This document shows, piece after piece, positions 46,162-58,619 of a stretch of 64,000 nucleotides of DNA (position 1 is its first letter; every line of letters begins with the position of its first letter). The DNA is from Tachypleus tridentatus. Its lineage: Eukaryota; Arthropoda; Merostomata; Xiphosura; Limulidae. The translations under genes and the position numbers were made by a program. The stretch spans positions 26,676,034 through 26,740,033 of the forward strand of contig NC_134829.1 in assembly GCF_004210375.1 (NCBI RefSeq). Direction: 5' to 3'. The notes under the pieces are model-generated. The model was given only the letters and a program-made list of their open reading frames with translations, had not been told where the DNA came from and did not search any database.

Positions 46162-46924
46162 CTTTGAGAAACACAATAAAAATACATCTTAACTAAAGAG
46201 GCATAAATCACATGGTTCCGTCCTATACCACAATACTTTATTTATATTACTGTTATACTGAGGCGTATTTGTTTCGTTGCTAAAATCGTTTAGTTTTAGC
46301 TGTATTCACTATCACTTCGTTATACATCCTGTCGATCTCCCTGTTATATAGCGGACCTATCAAATTTATACTTGTAGGAAATCAGTTTCACTTGAAAATA
46401 TCTTAGACACGTTGTAACGACTTGAAGCACATTAGAATAACTGTGACAATTAAAGACATTACAGCATTAATGTCTTTTCCGTGCTCTTGTAGTTGAGTTT
46501 TATTTATATATGATGATAATCATACTTATAATCATTGAAGAATAACTATGATAAAATCAGTTCTTAAACAGTAAGTACAGCATGCGACCAGTTTTCACTT
46601 TGTCAAGTTTTTTTTTTTTATATTCTAAACTGTCCGAATGTTGCGCTACAACAAATACCACAACGTAAGCAACTTAAAAATTATTCCCTTCAGACGTTAA
46701 CAACCAAATTTGTAAATATACCACGCCTCTTTTTTTACCTTTCTCTTGAGAATGAGATCACGCAAGCTAATATTAGTGGTTATGTTTCATATAACATGGA
46801 TGTTGTCAGGTTGGGTGGGGTCGTTAGGTGTGAACCACCTTTCCCTTTGAACCCCAGTTGCGTTTTGATGGTAAAGGAAAATTAAATATTCTTTGACAGA
46901 TTGTTTAGGCGGAGTATTCATGAT

Positions 46925-47013
46925 GAAACTTTCTAGAATGGACGACACAAGTGTAGAGGACGACATTTGGAAACGTACACAACAGGCAATTGTCGTCCAT
47001 TCTAAAAAGTTTC
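46925..47013. repeat. hairpin element: 23-bp inverted repeat around a GAAACGT core
   Basis: Left arm GAAACTTTCTAGAATGGACG..CA (46925-46947) and right arm TGTCGTCCATTCTAAAAAGT..TC (46991-47013) match with one mismatch. The 43-base loop contains GTGTAGAGGACGACATTTGG and then AAACGTACAC, in which GTGTA pairs with TACAC around a GGAAACGT core. It resembles the layout at 52.1 kb. Confidence 0.6.
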
Positions 47014-48126
47014 AAAATTAAATATGGTTCTGCAAAAATAGCTGTATGTGAAGTAATTATTGATATTCATAACTTCTTTCGTTTGCTTGTGTTTTTCCCT
47101 TTATCCATTTGACATGAATGGTGCAGTGGACAACGAACTCAGTACCTACACTAAGGGGAGAAGAATGTTTAGTGTGTTAAAGAATTGTTATTTAAGATCT
47201 ATTCTGTACTCTGTGCTTTCACTATAGTTTCCATTTAATTTATTCTATAAAACTAAGATTTAAAGGTCACTTTATAAGTCTCTACACCAGAGGCACGAAA
47301 TCATTGGTGCTGATCTTGCATAGAATAGACAGTGACTAACTCACGGCTTAATTAAGTCTCTATATCACATAATAAATCTCGTCAACGCCCATGTATTTAT
47401 TACAAGATTCAGGTTTCTCGAGTTTCAGTTTGTTAGCATCACATATTCTTATTTTCCGTTGATTTTTTTACCACCTTTACACGTCAGGGTTACCATACTT
47501 GATTTTCAGGTAAGACCAATTTATCAAGTAGATAAACCCACAAATAACAGATTCACTTGTACGACCTGTAGTACATTCAAGTAAGATCGATTTCTCGATA
47601 ATATCAAGTGGACAAAACTCCAAATAACACCAGATTCGATCAAGAAATATGAGATGTGTTCTGTAGTTGATAAATGAGTTATTTTAAATGTACGTAATGA
47701 GTGTGCACAAATAAAAAAAACAACTAATGAAATCTTTATTTCAAAAATAAAATGAAAACAAAGTGTGCGTAACCTACGCGAACGGAATGATATTATTTTC
47801 TACAAGATTGTGTTTAGCTTCACAACTTTCTCTTCTCCCAGATTAATCGTCTGTAGTTTTAACACAATGTTCTTGAAATATACATTTTCACTCATTGCCC
47901 TTCTAGTAGGGTCTGGCTAACCGCGCCTAAATTCGACAGGTAAACTCGCTTTATTTTTTCAGTTTACACCATCATTTCGTGATCTTTGTTCTTTCACAGA
48001 ATTGAACGGTTGTATTGTTCAGAAAACGTTAACTTGGTCAACAAAGATATTACAGGTACCATCTCTCGACCTGGATACTATTGTTACTGCAATAACCTTT
48101 CACATGCAATAGATATTATTTACTAT
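47014..48126. other. intergenic; imperfect repeat of about 80 bp at 47.50-47.64 kb
   Basis: TCAAGTAGATAAACCCACAA and TCAAGTGGACAAAACTCCAA mark two related segments. Nothing else recognised. Confidence 0.4.
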
Positions 48127-48348
48127 AGGGGCGAGTTCCAATCCATATCCGACCAAACATGCTTTCAGCCGTGAGGACGTTATAATGTGACGGTCAATCC
48201 CATTATTCCTTGATAAAAGAGTAGCCCAAGAGTTCACGATGAATGGTGATAAATAGCTGCCTTCCCTCTAGTCTTTCATTGCTAAATTAGGGACGGCTTG
48301 CGCAGATAGCCCTCGTGTAACTTTGCGCGAAATTCAAAAGAAGACAAA
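48127..48348 (+). repeat. SINE family A, 5' part decayed
   Basis: Body from CCAAACATGCTTTCAGCC to a GCAGATAGCC..AAATTC tail. Confidence 0.85.
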
Positions 48349-48365
48349 ATAGTCTACTGAAGATT

Positions 48366-48641
48366 GTTTGGTTTGTTTTGGAATTTCGCACAAAGCTCCT
48401 CGAAAGCTATCTGTGCTAGCCGTCCCTAATTTAGCAGTGTAAGACTAGAGGGAAGGCAGCTAGTCATCACCACCCACCGCCAACTCTTGGGCTACTCTTT
48501 TACCAACGAATAGTGGGATTGACCGTCACATTATACGCCCCCACGGCTGGGAGGGCGAGCATGTTTAGCGCGACGCGGACGCGAACCCGCGACCCTGGGA
48601 TTACGAGTCGCACGCCTTACGCGCTTGGCCATGCCAGGCCC
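48366..48641 (-). repeat. SINE family A, full length
   Basis: Opposite to and 17 bases from the previous copy, making an inverted pair. Well preserved. Confidence 0.92.
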
Positions 48642-48804
48642 GTCTACTAAAGAGAACAAAGAAGCAAAGCAAATATAATAAAGTCTCGCCCAATTTCTGG
48701 GCCATGTATTGTCACCATTACAGTAAGAAAATTAAATAAACAATAAATATTTTAAACGTATATATGTTCCTAAAGCTGATAGAAGGCACATTATATACCT
48801 GTAT

Positions 48805-48927
48805 GTTTGTTAAGGCGTTTGACTCATAATCTGAGAGTCACGGGTTCGAGTTCCTGTCGCACCAAACATGCTCTCCCTTTCAGCCATGGAGGCGTTGTAA
48901 TGTTATTATCAATCCCACTATTCGTTG
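48805..48927 (+). repeat. SINE family A, 3' truncated
   Basis: Head from GTTAAGGCGTTTGACTC with B box GGTTCGAGTTCC, ending in the body at CCCACTATTCGTTG. Confidence 0.85.
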
Positions 48928-49170
48928 TGCAGATTCTAACATGCTTCAAGACGAGAAATAAAAAAAAAAATATATTCTTCTTAGTAAATCATTCAGATTT
49001 TCACCCAAAATAACTTCTTGTAAACATGTGGTGTGTTTTGTTACAAAACTGCTCGAATCTAGGTCATGTTGCAATCGTATTATTACTGGAGATTAGCATT
49101 TCATGAGTCTGTGCCCAACTTTTTAAATCTGTGCCATGAATGCATTATGATTCAAAATATCTACAATGTT

Positions 49171-49410
49171 TTGTTCGTTTTTGAATTTCGCGCAAACTGC
49201 ACAAGGGCTATCTGCGCTAACCGTCCCTAATTTAGCAGTATAAAACTAGAGGGAAAGTAGCTAGTCATCACCACCCACCGCCAAATCTTGGGCTACTCTT
49301 TTACCAATGAATAGTAGTACTGATCATCACATTATAACGCCTGACGGGGATTCGAACCCGTGACTCTCAGATCATGAGCTGAGCGCCCAAACCACCTGGC
49401 CATACTAGGC
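49171..49410 (-). repeat. SINE family A
   Basis: Near full length, with a small deletion between body and head. Confidence 0.9.
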
Positions 49411-49584
49411 ATAGTTTTTTTATGTACTCTATTTAAGTTTTCTACTGTAATCCCATGATGTTCCACCTGAAACAGGATTGTCTAACATGAAAGTAGTCAA
49501 CATGTTACTTAAGGGATTGTTTCGATCCTGATCTCAGCACATGCTGAAACGATGAACACCAAAAACCTTCAAGCAGATTCACTC

Positions 49585-49727
49585 AACCAATGACTCAGTA
49601 TTTGGCATATGCACTTTGACCTCTTTAATCAGAAATTCAGCACTTGGTAACCGCGCTTTGACCCTCTCAATCAATGATTTAGCGTTTGTCTCACCCAACC
49701 AATGATTCAGTGTTTGGTGTTTGCAAG
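49585..49727. repeat. tandem repeat, about 40 bp x 3-4
   Basis: Units of the type CAACCAATGATTCAGTGTTT followed by GG..GCACTTTGAC. A short - strand open frame across it shows related peptide repeats but has no other sign of being a gene. Confidence 0.65.
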
Positions 49728-50329
49728 TTATCCCAGATTTTAAATAAACCATATTCAAGTAGAGCTTGTATAGATAAACTGGTAATATAAAATCTGATAA
49801 TAACAAACAATTATTATTATAGTTTCTCAACAGGTTTATCAGAGATAAAAGCCTTCATAAAGGTTATTAAAGCACAATTTCGACTGTTTTAGAAAAAACA
49901 ATCATACCCCTCACTCTATCACTGGTGTAATTAGCTACCTTCAAAAACAATGTACTTAGAAGAAGCACAGATACAGTATTGGTAATAAGTATAGAAATAC
50001 AAAAGTAAACCATGTACAACATTGAATATATGCAACTAAATGGTCAGTTTATCATGATCCAATACGTTATTACAGCGAATACCAAATATAAGAAAGTTAT
50101 ACTCTCTACTACTATTTTGTATTTGCTTTAAACAGAACATTACACCTTGTTTGTTTTATACGAGATGTGTTTAACAATGTATGATTGTGAAATATTGTTT
50201 TAAATGTTTTGTATTACTCGTCACAATTCACCAAAGCAGTTTGTTTGTCATTTGACTTTTTCAGTTCATCTTAACTTGATACCTTAATAATATTTATATA
50301 TGGTCTTTATGTAGGTCAAGTCATAGCTT

Positions 50330-50540
50330 GCAAAGTTCCATCAGTCTTCTTTTGACCTTACTGTATGATTTGGATTACTGTCTTGTTGGAAGGAAATCTG
50401 CTGTCCAACATGTTTTGTTCCAAAGGGAATAACATCATGGATAAGAATCTACTTGAATCTGTCAGCAGCCAGGGTGCCATCAGTTATTCGTATATATTGA
50501 ACACCATTGGCTGAAATGTCGAACGAAATACTTTTGACTG
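50330..50540 (-). pseudogene. Tc1-like transposase fragment
   Basis: The - strand reads TLAADRFK, a stop, then VIPFGTKHVGQQISFQQDSN and PNHT, the block around the second catalytic Asp of Tc1-like transposases. Only this part is readable; ends and inverted repeats were not found. Confidence 0.75.
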
Positions 50541-52067
50541 TTGTCAAACGACTTGAATTTGGATTAATCTATGAATAGTATCTTTCCATATCTTTTACTC
50601 CTTTAATCCTAGCACACTTCTACACATCTCACTGTTCTTAAGGTAATATAACTTTACTTACAGTCAGACTACTGGCAAGACCTCTACTGGATTATTATGT
50701 AAAAAAACAAAACATAACGTAAATTATTTAACACATCATTTTAAATTCAATTAAAGTAGGATATAGTGGTCTTCATCATCCAAAAGTTTGATTTCTACAC
50801 GTTTGCTATAGTTCATTTTTTTTTTTACCTGGAAGCCACGAGTGCATTCACTGAACTACTTTGGAGAATAGCATGACTGCCTGTAATTGTGTTGACATTA
50901 TCTTGGTGTGACGTTGTCTGAGTAGTTGAATGACCCCAAATCACGGAGCAAAACTATTTAGCACGTGACTATAATGTGGGACAATTAAATAAATGGCGAA
51001 CTATATCATAATATTTGTATTTCATGCCCAGTTTAAACATTGTTTTCATAATAATTCCAGATATTAAATTTAGATGATGTTTTGGGGTTCTCAGAAATTT
51101 TCTCTGCTCGAGAAAGTACCTCACATGTTTTCCTTTCTTTTGATGGTGTTTCATTCTCTATACTGATGCTTCCTTATAATGTTTGACGTCTTTTTACAGT
51201 GTTTAATGTGCTTGCTAGAACATGCATTGTAGTGAAATCGTAAACACCGTACACTTAAGATTTAGAATTGATCACAGAAAAACAAATTTTACAAGCTAGA
51301 AATAATATTGCACTATATTACGTATAGTGAAATAGTAGGGGATAGATCAATTATATTTGCTTCTATTTATCTATTCTCTTAAAGAAAACTATACAAAAGA
51401 ACCTGGAGCTCCATCTTAGAAAAAAAAACATTAATTTTTTAATAACATTGGCTGTGTTCATTGTGTTATTTATATAGCGGTTCACCAAGGTAACGAAGAA
51501 AGAAAGAAAAAACTAAATGTAAGTTTGTAAGCAACGAGGTGAAAATGTGAGACCACCAACATCTGATGGTTGATGGCTGAACTGGTTACAACATTAGTCC
51601 TATAGTTGTAATCGTATGCTTAAATCCCACTCATGCTGTTTTTTCCAACAACTTTTCAATCTACCATCATTCCTTCGTATACACTCAGATATGTTGTTTT
51701 TTAAAGTCCATTTTAAGAATTTCATGGGAATAAAGATCAAACAATTCAAAAATGTATCTTTTAGGATCCTGTGTGAACATAATTACAGCAGTCAAGTTGA
51801 CAACTGGCACAGATATACATTTTTATACGCCCAGCATATTGACACACACATAAAAAGTTGGATTTGCTTCTTTTGGGTTTTTATAGGTTCAGAGTGTAGT
51901 AAAAAAACATAGTTTTAGTGCTTTTGGTCAATTACCCGGCCAAATTTTGATCTACATGCATGGGATTTGGTACAAAAATATTTTCTACAGTACCCACTAC
52001 CCACACGCTGAAAACGTAAATTGTGGACTTCTTGAAGACGAGAAACCCACTTGAAATAGAAATGCTC
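50541..52067. other. intergenic; may include more of the decayed transposon
   Basis: No further transposase motif is certain. A tRNA-like stretch at about 51,560-51,610 (GGCTGAACTGGTTACAACAT) is probably a SINE relic. Confidence 0.35.
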
Positions 52068-52206
52068 CTCAGAAAGGCTGGTATGGGTATTAACACTTTT
52101 ATTGAAAAAACTCTTTCTTTCTTAACCTGAAGATGACCTAGAAAGGCCAAAACGTTGTTCTCTCCTTATCAATAAAAGTGTTAATATCCACACCAGCCGT
52201 TCTGAG
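52068..52206. repeat. hairpin element with hammerhead-like motif, copy 3
   Basis: Arms 52068-52105 and 52169-52206 are 38-base inverted repeats with three mismatches (the right arm begins TCAATAAAAGTGTTAAT). The loop holds CTTAACCTGAAGATGACCTA and then AAAGGCCAAAACGTTGTT. The first box CTGAAGA is intact; the second reads CAAAA instead of CGAAA. Confidence 0.6.
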
Positions 52207-53088
52207 ATATAAATTGTGGACTTGTTTACTTTTAGTAATTATAGGGGGTTCGAGATGACGCACAAAAAACATAATTTTAATTTGTTTGTTTTTGTTAACC
52301 TACATTAATTTTTTATTAACCTACATTAATAACATTGGTTCAACTGCATAGTAAAGCTAAGATTAAACAATTATCATTAATCTATATCTTTTTTTTGTCG
52401 TAATCGAGGCTCGAACAATGCTGTGAGTGTCTTAACTTTTGTCATGTAAATAAAGGCCTAAATTCGATCTTGTGATTTAACTTTTATGGCGTTAACAGCG
52501 AAGTATCCACCTAATGGAACAACGCATTCTAATCTCTTTATAATTAAAAACGCAAAATATTTAATAAGCTATACTGCTTACCAGTTTGACTTTTAGTCAT
52601 TATAACGTAGCTATATACAAGTGAATTAACTGATGTTATGGCATCGATATGAATGTGTAAGTAGCTTCACAGATGAATAATGTAAATGATGTTATAATGT
52701 TGTGTCACAACCAGAGAGACGTACAATCAAAGCATTTTATGGAGCGGTCCACTTTCCATCTTTCCCTTTACTAAACGATAGGTCTATACATATCTTCGAT
52801 ATATAATATAGTGGTTACCGCATGAATAATAATAACGTATAATTTACATTGTTTTAAAGTATTCAAACTAAAGATAAAAGTTTAGTTAGTACAACAAGAA
52901 TATTCCGAATATATATATTTTTGCACAAATTTAAGGGTTTATGGCTATGGGGAGGGAGAGAAGCCCCCACCCGAAGCTTTCCCCTTGGTAGTTCGCATAC
53001 AACCAGAGCTTCCCACTACTGGACTTGCCTATGTATAACAAACTTAATGTTATGATTTGTTACGCTGATATTACATTTCAAAGAATCT
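52207..53088. other. intergenic, left flank of the satellite
   Basis: It contains a 20-base direct duplication (TTAACCTACATTAAT) at about 52.3 kb. Nothing else recognised. Confidence 0.4.
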
Positions 53089-56000
53089 TGTATAACAGGG
53101 TCAGATCTGGGTACACATACATTACACAGTAGCCTATAGATTACTCAACCTGTATAACAGGGACAGATCTGGGTACACATCCATTACACAGTAGTCTATA
53201 GACTACTCAACCTGTATAACAGGGTCAGATCTGGGTACACATCCATTACACAGTAGTCTATAGACTACTCAACCTGTATAACAGGGTCAGATCTGGGTAC
53301 ACATCCATTACACAGTAGCCTATAGATTACTCAACCTGTATAACAGGGTCAGATCTGGGTACACATCCATTACACAGTAGTCTATAGATTACTCAACCTG
53401 TATAACAGGGTCAGATCTGGGTACACATCCATTACACAGTAGTCTATAGACTACTCAACCTGTATAACAGGGTCAGATCTGGGTACACATCCATTACACA
53501 GTAGCCTATAGACTACTCAACCTGTATAACAGGGTCAGATCTGGGTACACATTTATTACACAGTAGTCTATAGACTATGCAACCTGTATAACAGGGTCAG
53601 ATCTGGGTACACATCCATTACACAGTAGTTTATAGACTACTCAACCTGTATAACAGGGTCAGATCTGGGTACACATTCATTACACAGTAGTCTATAGATT
53701 ACTCAACCTGTATAACAGGGTCAGATCTGGGTACACATCCATTACACAGTAGTCTATAGATTACTCAACATGTATAACAGGGTCAGATCTGGGTACACAT
53801 TTAGTACACAGTAGTCTATAGATTACTCAACCTGTATAACAGGGTCAGATCTGGGTACACATCCATTACACAGTAGTCTATAGACTACTCAACCTGTATA
53901 ACAGGGTCAGATCTGGGTACACATTTAGTACACAGTAGTCTATAGACTACTCAACCTGTATAACAGGGACAGATCTGGGTACACATCCATTACACAGTAG
54001 TCTATAGATTACTCAACCTGTATAACAGGGTCAGATCTGGGTACACATCCATTACACAGTAGTCTATAGATTACTCAACCTGTATAACAGGGTCAGATCT
54101 GGGTACACATCCATTACACAGTAGTTTATAGACTACTCAACCTATACAACAGCGTCAGATCTGGGTACACATCCATTACACAGTAGTCTATAGATTACTC
54201 AACCTGTATAACAGGGTCAGATCTGGGTACACATCCATTACACAGTAGTCTATAGATTACTCAACCTGTATAACAGGGTCAGATCTGGGTACACATTTAG
54301 TACACAGTAGTCTATAGATTACTCAACCTGTATAACAGGGTCAGATCTGGGTACACATCCATTACACAGTAGTCTATAGATTACTCAACCTGTATAACAG
54401 GGTCAGATCTGAGTACATATCCATTACACAGTAGTCTATAGACTACTCAACCTGTATAACAGGGTCAGATCTGGGTACACATCCATTACACAGTAGCCTA
54501 TAGATTACTCAACCTGTATAACAGGGTCAGATCTGGGTACACATCCATTACACAGTAGTCTATAGATTACTCAACCTGTATAACAGGGTCAGATCTGGGT
54601 ACACATCCATTACACAGTAGTCTATAGATTACTCAACCTGTATAACAGGGTCAGATCTGGGTACACATCCATTACACAGTAGTTTATAGACTACTCAACC
54701 TGTATAACAGGGTCAGATCTGGGTACACATTTAGTACACAGTAGTCTATAGATTACTCAACCTGTATAACAGGGTCAGATCTGGGTACACATCCATTACA
54801 CAGTAGTTTATAGACTACTCAACCTGTATAACAGGGTCAGATCTGGGTACACATCCATTACACAGTAGTCTATGGATTACTCAACCTGTATAACAGGGTC
54901 AGATCTGGGTACACATCCATTACACAGTAGTCTATAGATTACTCAACCTGTATAACAGGGTCAGATCTGGGTACACATCCATTACACAGTAGTTTATAGA
55001 CTACTCAACCTGTATAACAGGGTCAGATCTGGGTACACATCCATTACACAGTAGTCTATAGATTACTCAACCTGTATAACAGGGTCAGATCTGGGTACAC
55101 ATCCATTACACAGTAGTCTATAGACTACTCAACCTGTATAACAGGGTCAGATCTGGGTACACATCCATTACACAGTAGCTTATAGATTACTCAACCTGTA
55201 TAACAGGGTCAGATCTGGGTACACATCCATTACACAGTAGTCTATAGATTACTCAACCTGTATAACAGGGTCAGATCTGGGTACACATCCATTAAACAGT
55301 AGTCTATAGACTACTCAACCTGTATAACAGGGTCAGATCTGGGTACACATCCATTACACAGTAGCCTATAGACTACTCAACCTGTATAACAGGGTCAGGT
55401 CTGGGTACACATTTATTACACAGTAGTCTATAGACTACTCAACCTGTATAACAGGGCCAGATCTGGGTACACATCCATTACACAGTAGTCTATAGATTAC
55501 TCAACCTGTATAACAGGGTCAGATCTGGGTACACATCCATTACACAGTAGTCTATAGACTACTCAACCTGTATAACAGGGTCAGATCTGTGTACACATCC
55601 ATTACACAGTAGTCTATAGATTACTCAACCTGTATAACAGGGTCAGATCTGAGTACACATCCATTACACAGTAGTCTATAGACTACTCAACCTGTATAAC
55701 AGGGTCAGATCTGGGTACACATCCATCACACAGTAGCCTATAGATTACTCAACCTGTATAACAGGGTCAGATCTGGGTACACATCCATTACACAGTAGTC
55801 TATAGATTACTCAACCTGTATAACAGGGTCAGATCTGGGTACACATCCATTACACAGTAGTCTATAGATTACTCAACCTGTATAACAGGGTCAGATCTGG
55901 GTACACATCCATTACACAGTAGTCTATAGATTACTCAACCTGTATAACAGGGTCAGATCTGGGTACACATCCATCACACAGTAGCCTATAGATTACTCAA

Positions 56001-57862
56001 CCTGTATAACAGGGTCAGATCTGGGTACACATCCATTACACAGTAGTCTATAGATTACTCAACCTGTATAACAGGGTCAGATCTGGGTACACATCCATTA
56101 CACAGTAGTCTATAGATTACTCAACCTGTATAACAGGGTCAGATCTGGGTACACATCCATTACACAGTAGTCTATAGATTACTTAACCTGTATAACAGGG
56201 TCAGATCTGGGTACACATCCATTACACAGTAGTCTATAGATTACTCAACCTGTATAACAGGGTCAGATCTGAGTACATATCCATTACACAGTAGTCTATA
56301 GACTACTCAACCTGTATAACAGGGTCAGATCTGGGTACACATCCATTACACAGTAGTCTATAGATTACTTAACCTGTATAACAGGGTCAGATCTGGGTAC
56401 ACATCCATTACACAGTAGTCTATAGATTACTCAACCTGTATAACAGGGTCAGATCTGAGTACATATCCATTACACAGTAGTCTATAGACTACTCAACCTG
56501 TATAACAGGGTCAGATCTGGGTACACATCCATTAAACAGTAGCCTATAGATTACTCAACCTGTATAACAGGGTCAGATCTGGGTACACATCCATTACACA
56601 GTAGTCTATAGATTACTCAACCTGTATAACAGGGTCAGGTCTGGGTACACATTTATTACACAGTAGTCTATAGACTACTCAACCTGTATAACAGGGCAAG
56701 ATCTGGGTACACATCCATTACACAGTAGTCTATAGATTACTCAACCTGTATAACAGGGTCAGATCTGGGTACACATCCATTACACAGTAGTCTATAGACT
56801 ACTCAACCTGTATAACAGGGTCAGATCTGGGTACACATCCATTACACAGTAGTCTATAGATTACTCAACCTGTATAACAGGGTCAGATCTGGGTACACAT
56901 CCATTACACAGTAGTCTATAGATTACTGAACCTGTATAACAGGGTCAGATCTGGGTACACATCCATCACACAGTAGCCTATAGATTACTCAACCTGTATA
57001 ACAGGGTCAGATCTGGGTACACATCCATTACACAGTAGTCTATAGATTACTCAACCTGTATAACAGGGTCAGATCTGGGTACACATCCATCACACAGTAG
57101 CCTATAGATTACTCAACCTGTATAACAGGGTCAGATCTGGGTACACATCCATTACACAGTAGTCTATAGATTACTCAACCTGTATAACAGGGTCAGATCT
57201 GGGTACACATCCATTACACAGTAGTCTATAGATTACTCAACCTGTATAACAGGGTCAGATCTGGGTACACATCCATTACACAGTAGTCTATAGATTACTC
57301 AACCTGTATAACAGGGTCAGATCTGGGTACACATCCATTACACAGTAGTCTATAGATTACTCAACCTGTATAACAGGGTCAGATCTGGGTACACATCCAT
57401 CACACAGTAGCCTATAGATTACTCAACCTGTATAACAGGGTCAGATCTGGGTACACATCCATTACACAGTAGTCTATAGATTACTCAACCTGTATAACAG
57501 GGTCAGATCTGGGTACACATCCATCACACAGTAGCCTATAGATTACTCAACCTGTATAACAGGGTCAGATCTGGGTACACATCCATTACACAGTGGTCTA
57601 TAGATTACTCAACCTGTATAACAGGGTCAGATCTGGGTACACATCCATTACACAGTAGTCTATAGATTACTCAACCTGTATAACAGGGTCAGATCTGGGT
57701 ACACATCCATTACACAGTAGTCTATAGATTACTTAACCTGTATAACAGGGTCAGATCTGGGTACACATCCATTACACAGTAGTCTATAGACTACTCAACC
57801 TGTATAACAGGGTCAGATCTGGGTACACATCCATTACACAGTAGCCTATAGACTACTCAACC
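53089..57862. repeat. 62-bp satellite array, 77 monomers
   Basis: The period is exactly 62 bases: TATAACAGGG starts at 53091 and again at 53091 + 62n to 57803 at every point I checked, and 4,774 bases is 77 x 62. Each monomer holds two dyads: CAGATCTG and AGTAGTCTATAGACTACT (perfect in the GACTACT variant, one mismatch in the GATTACT variant). Variant monomers (TTAAACAG, GGTCAGGTCT, GGGCCAG/GGGCAAG, ATTTATTACA) recur 1,240 bases apart, showing a 20-monomer higher-order duplication. No long open frame crosses it. Confidence 0.97.
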
Positions 57863-58459
57863 TTCTCCTAACTTACAAAAGTAAATCATAGAATAGACAA
57901 GAATGATTATAGCTTGTTTAGCTACTGAAAACCTTTGGTGTTGAGCCTATAACTGTAAAAACAGTTAACCGAAAGATTTTCACTTGCTCGGGGGATGAAG
58001 AACAGGCCAAGCACGTCTTAGCATCACATTCCAAGCCAGCATGTGCCGTAATTTTATACAATATTACTTAGGTTTATCCATTTATATTCATTGTAAAATA
58101 ACGGAAAACCTTCAATCTTTGCTGTTATTTTCGATCTCTAAAAGTTTCTTTCATCGGAAGTGAAAATGAAGAGATTCTGTGACGCAGAAACCTGATGCAT
58201 TATTTGATTGGCCACTCTGTTTCGACGAAGTATCACATTATTCACATAAGTGAGTTAACTGAGGTCACTCACTATATGGTGAAGTTAAAAGACTTAAAAC
58301 CTGTTAGATATATAAAGAAAGTTCAGTTTTATTTACGTTCTAAGAAGAGCGTTTGAGGTAAACATCTTCAGAACAAAAATAATTTTGGGGAGGATATGTA
58401 TAACCTTTAGCACTCTTCGTCTTTATTTACTGTTCGTGACAGAATCAGGAACGTTATTA
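57863..58459. other. intergenic, nothing recognised
   Basis: Right flank of the satellite; no gene seen. Confidence 0.45.
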
Positions 58460-58470
58460 CCATATAAGAT

Positions 58471-58571
58471 CTCCGGATTACAACGCTAAAATCAGGGGTT
58501 CGATTCCCCTCGGTGGGCTGAGCAGATAGCCCGATGTGGCTTTGCTATAAGAAAAACCCACAAACACACAC
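58471..58571 (+). repeat. SINE family B, 5' truncated, with 11-bp target-site duplication
   Basis: CTCCGGATTACAACGCTAAA to a CACACAC end, flanked by CCATATAAGAT at 58460-58470 and 58572-58582. Confidence 0.93.
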
Positions 58572-58619
58572 CCATATAAGATAAAAACAAAGGCATAATT
58601 CAAAAAGTCCTGTCATATA

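Noticed and set aside
51545-51612. tRNA-like stretch near GGCTGAACTGGTTACAACAT
   Set aside because: No proper cloverleaf; the B-box region is degraded. Probably a SINE relic.
51932-52150. 72-codon - strand open frame
   Set aside because: It runs through the hairpin element with the hammerhead-like motif; no recognisable protein features.
53089-57862. Repeat array considered as a CRISPR or as a coding repeat
   Set aside because: Monomers are contiguous with no spacers, the genome is animal, and 62 is not a multiple of three, so no frame stays open.
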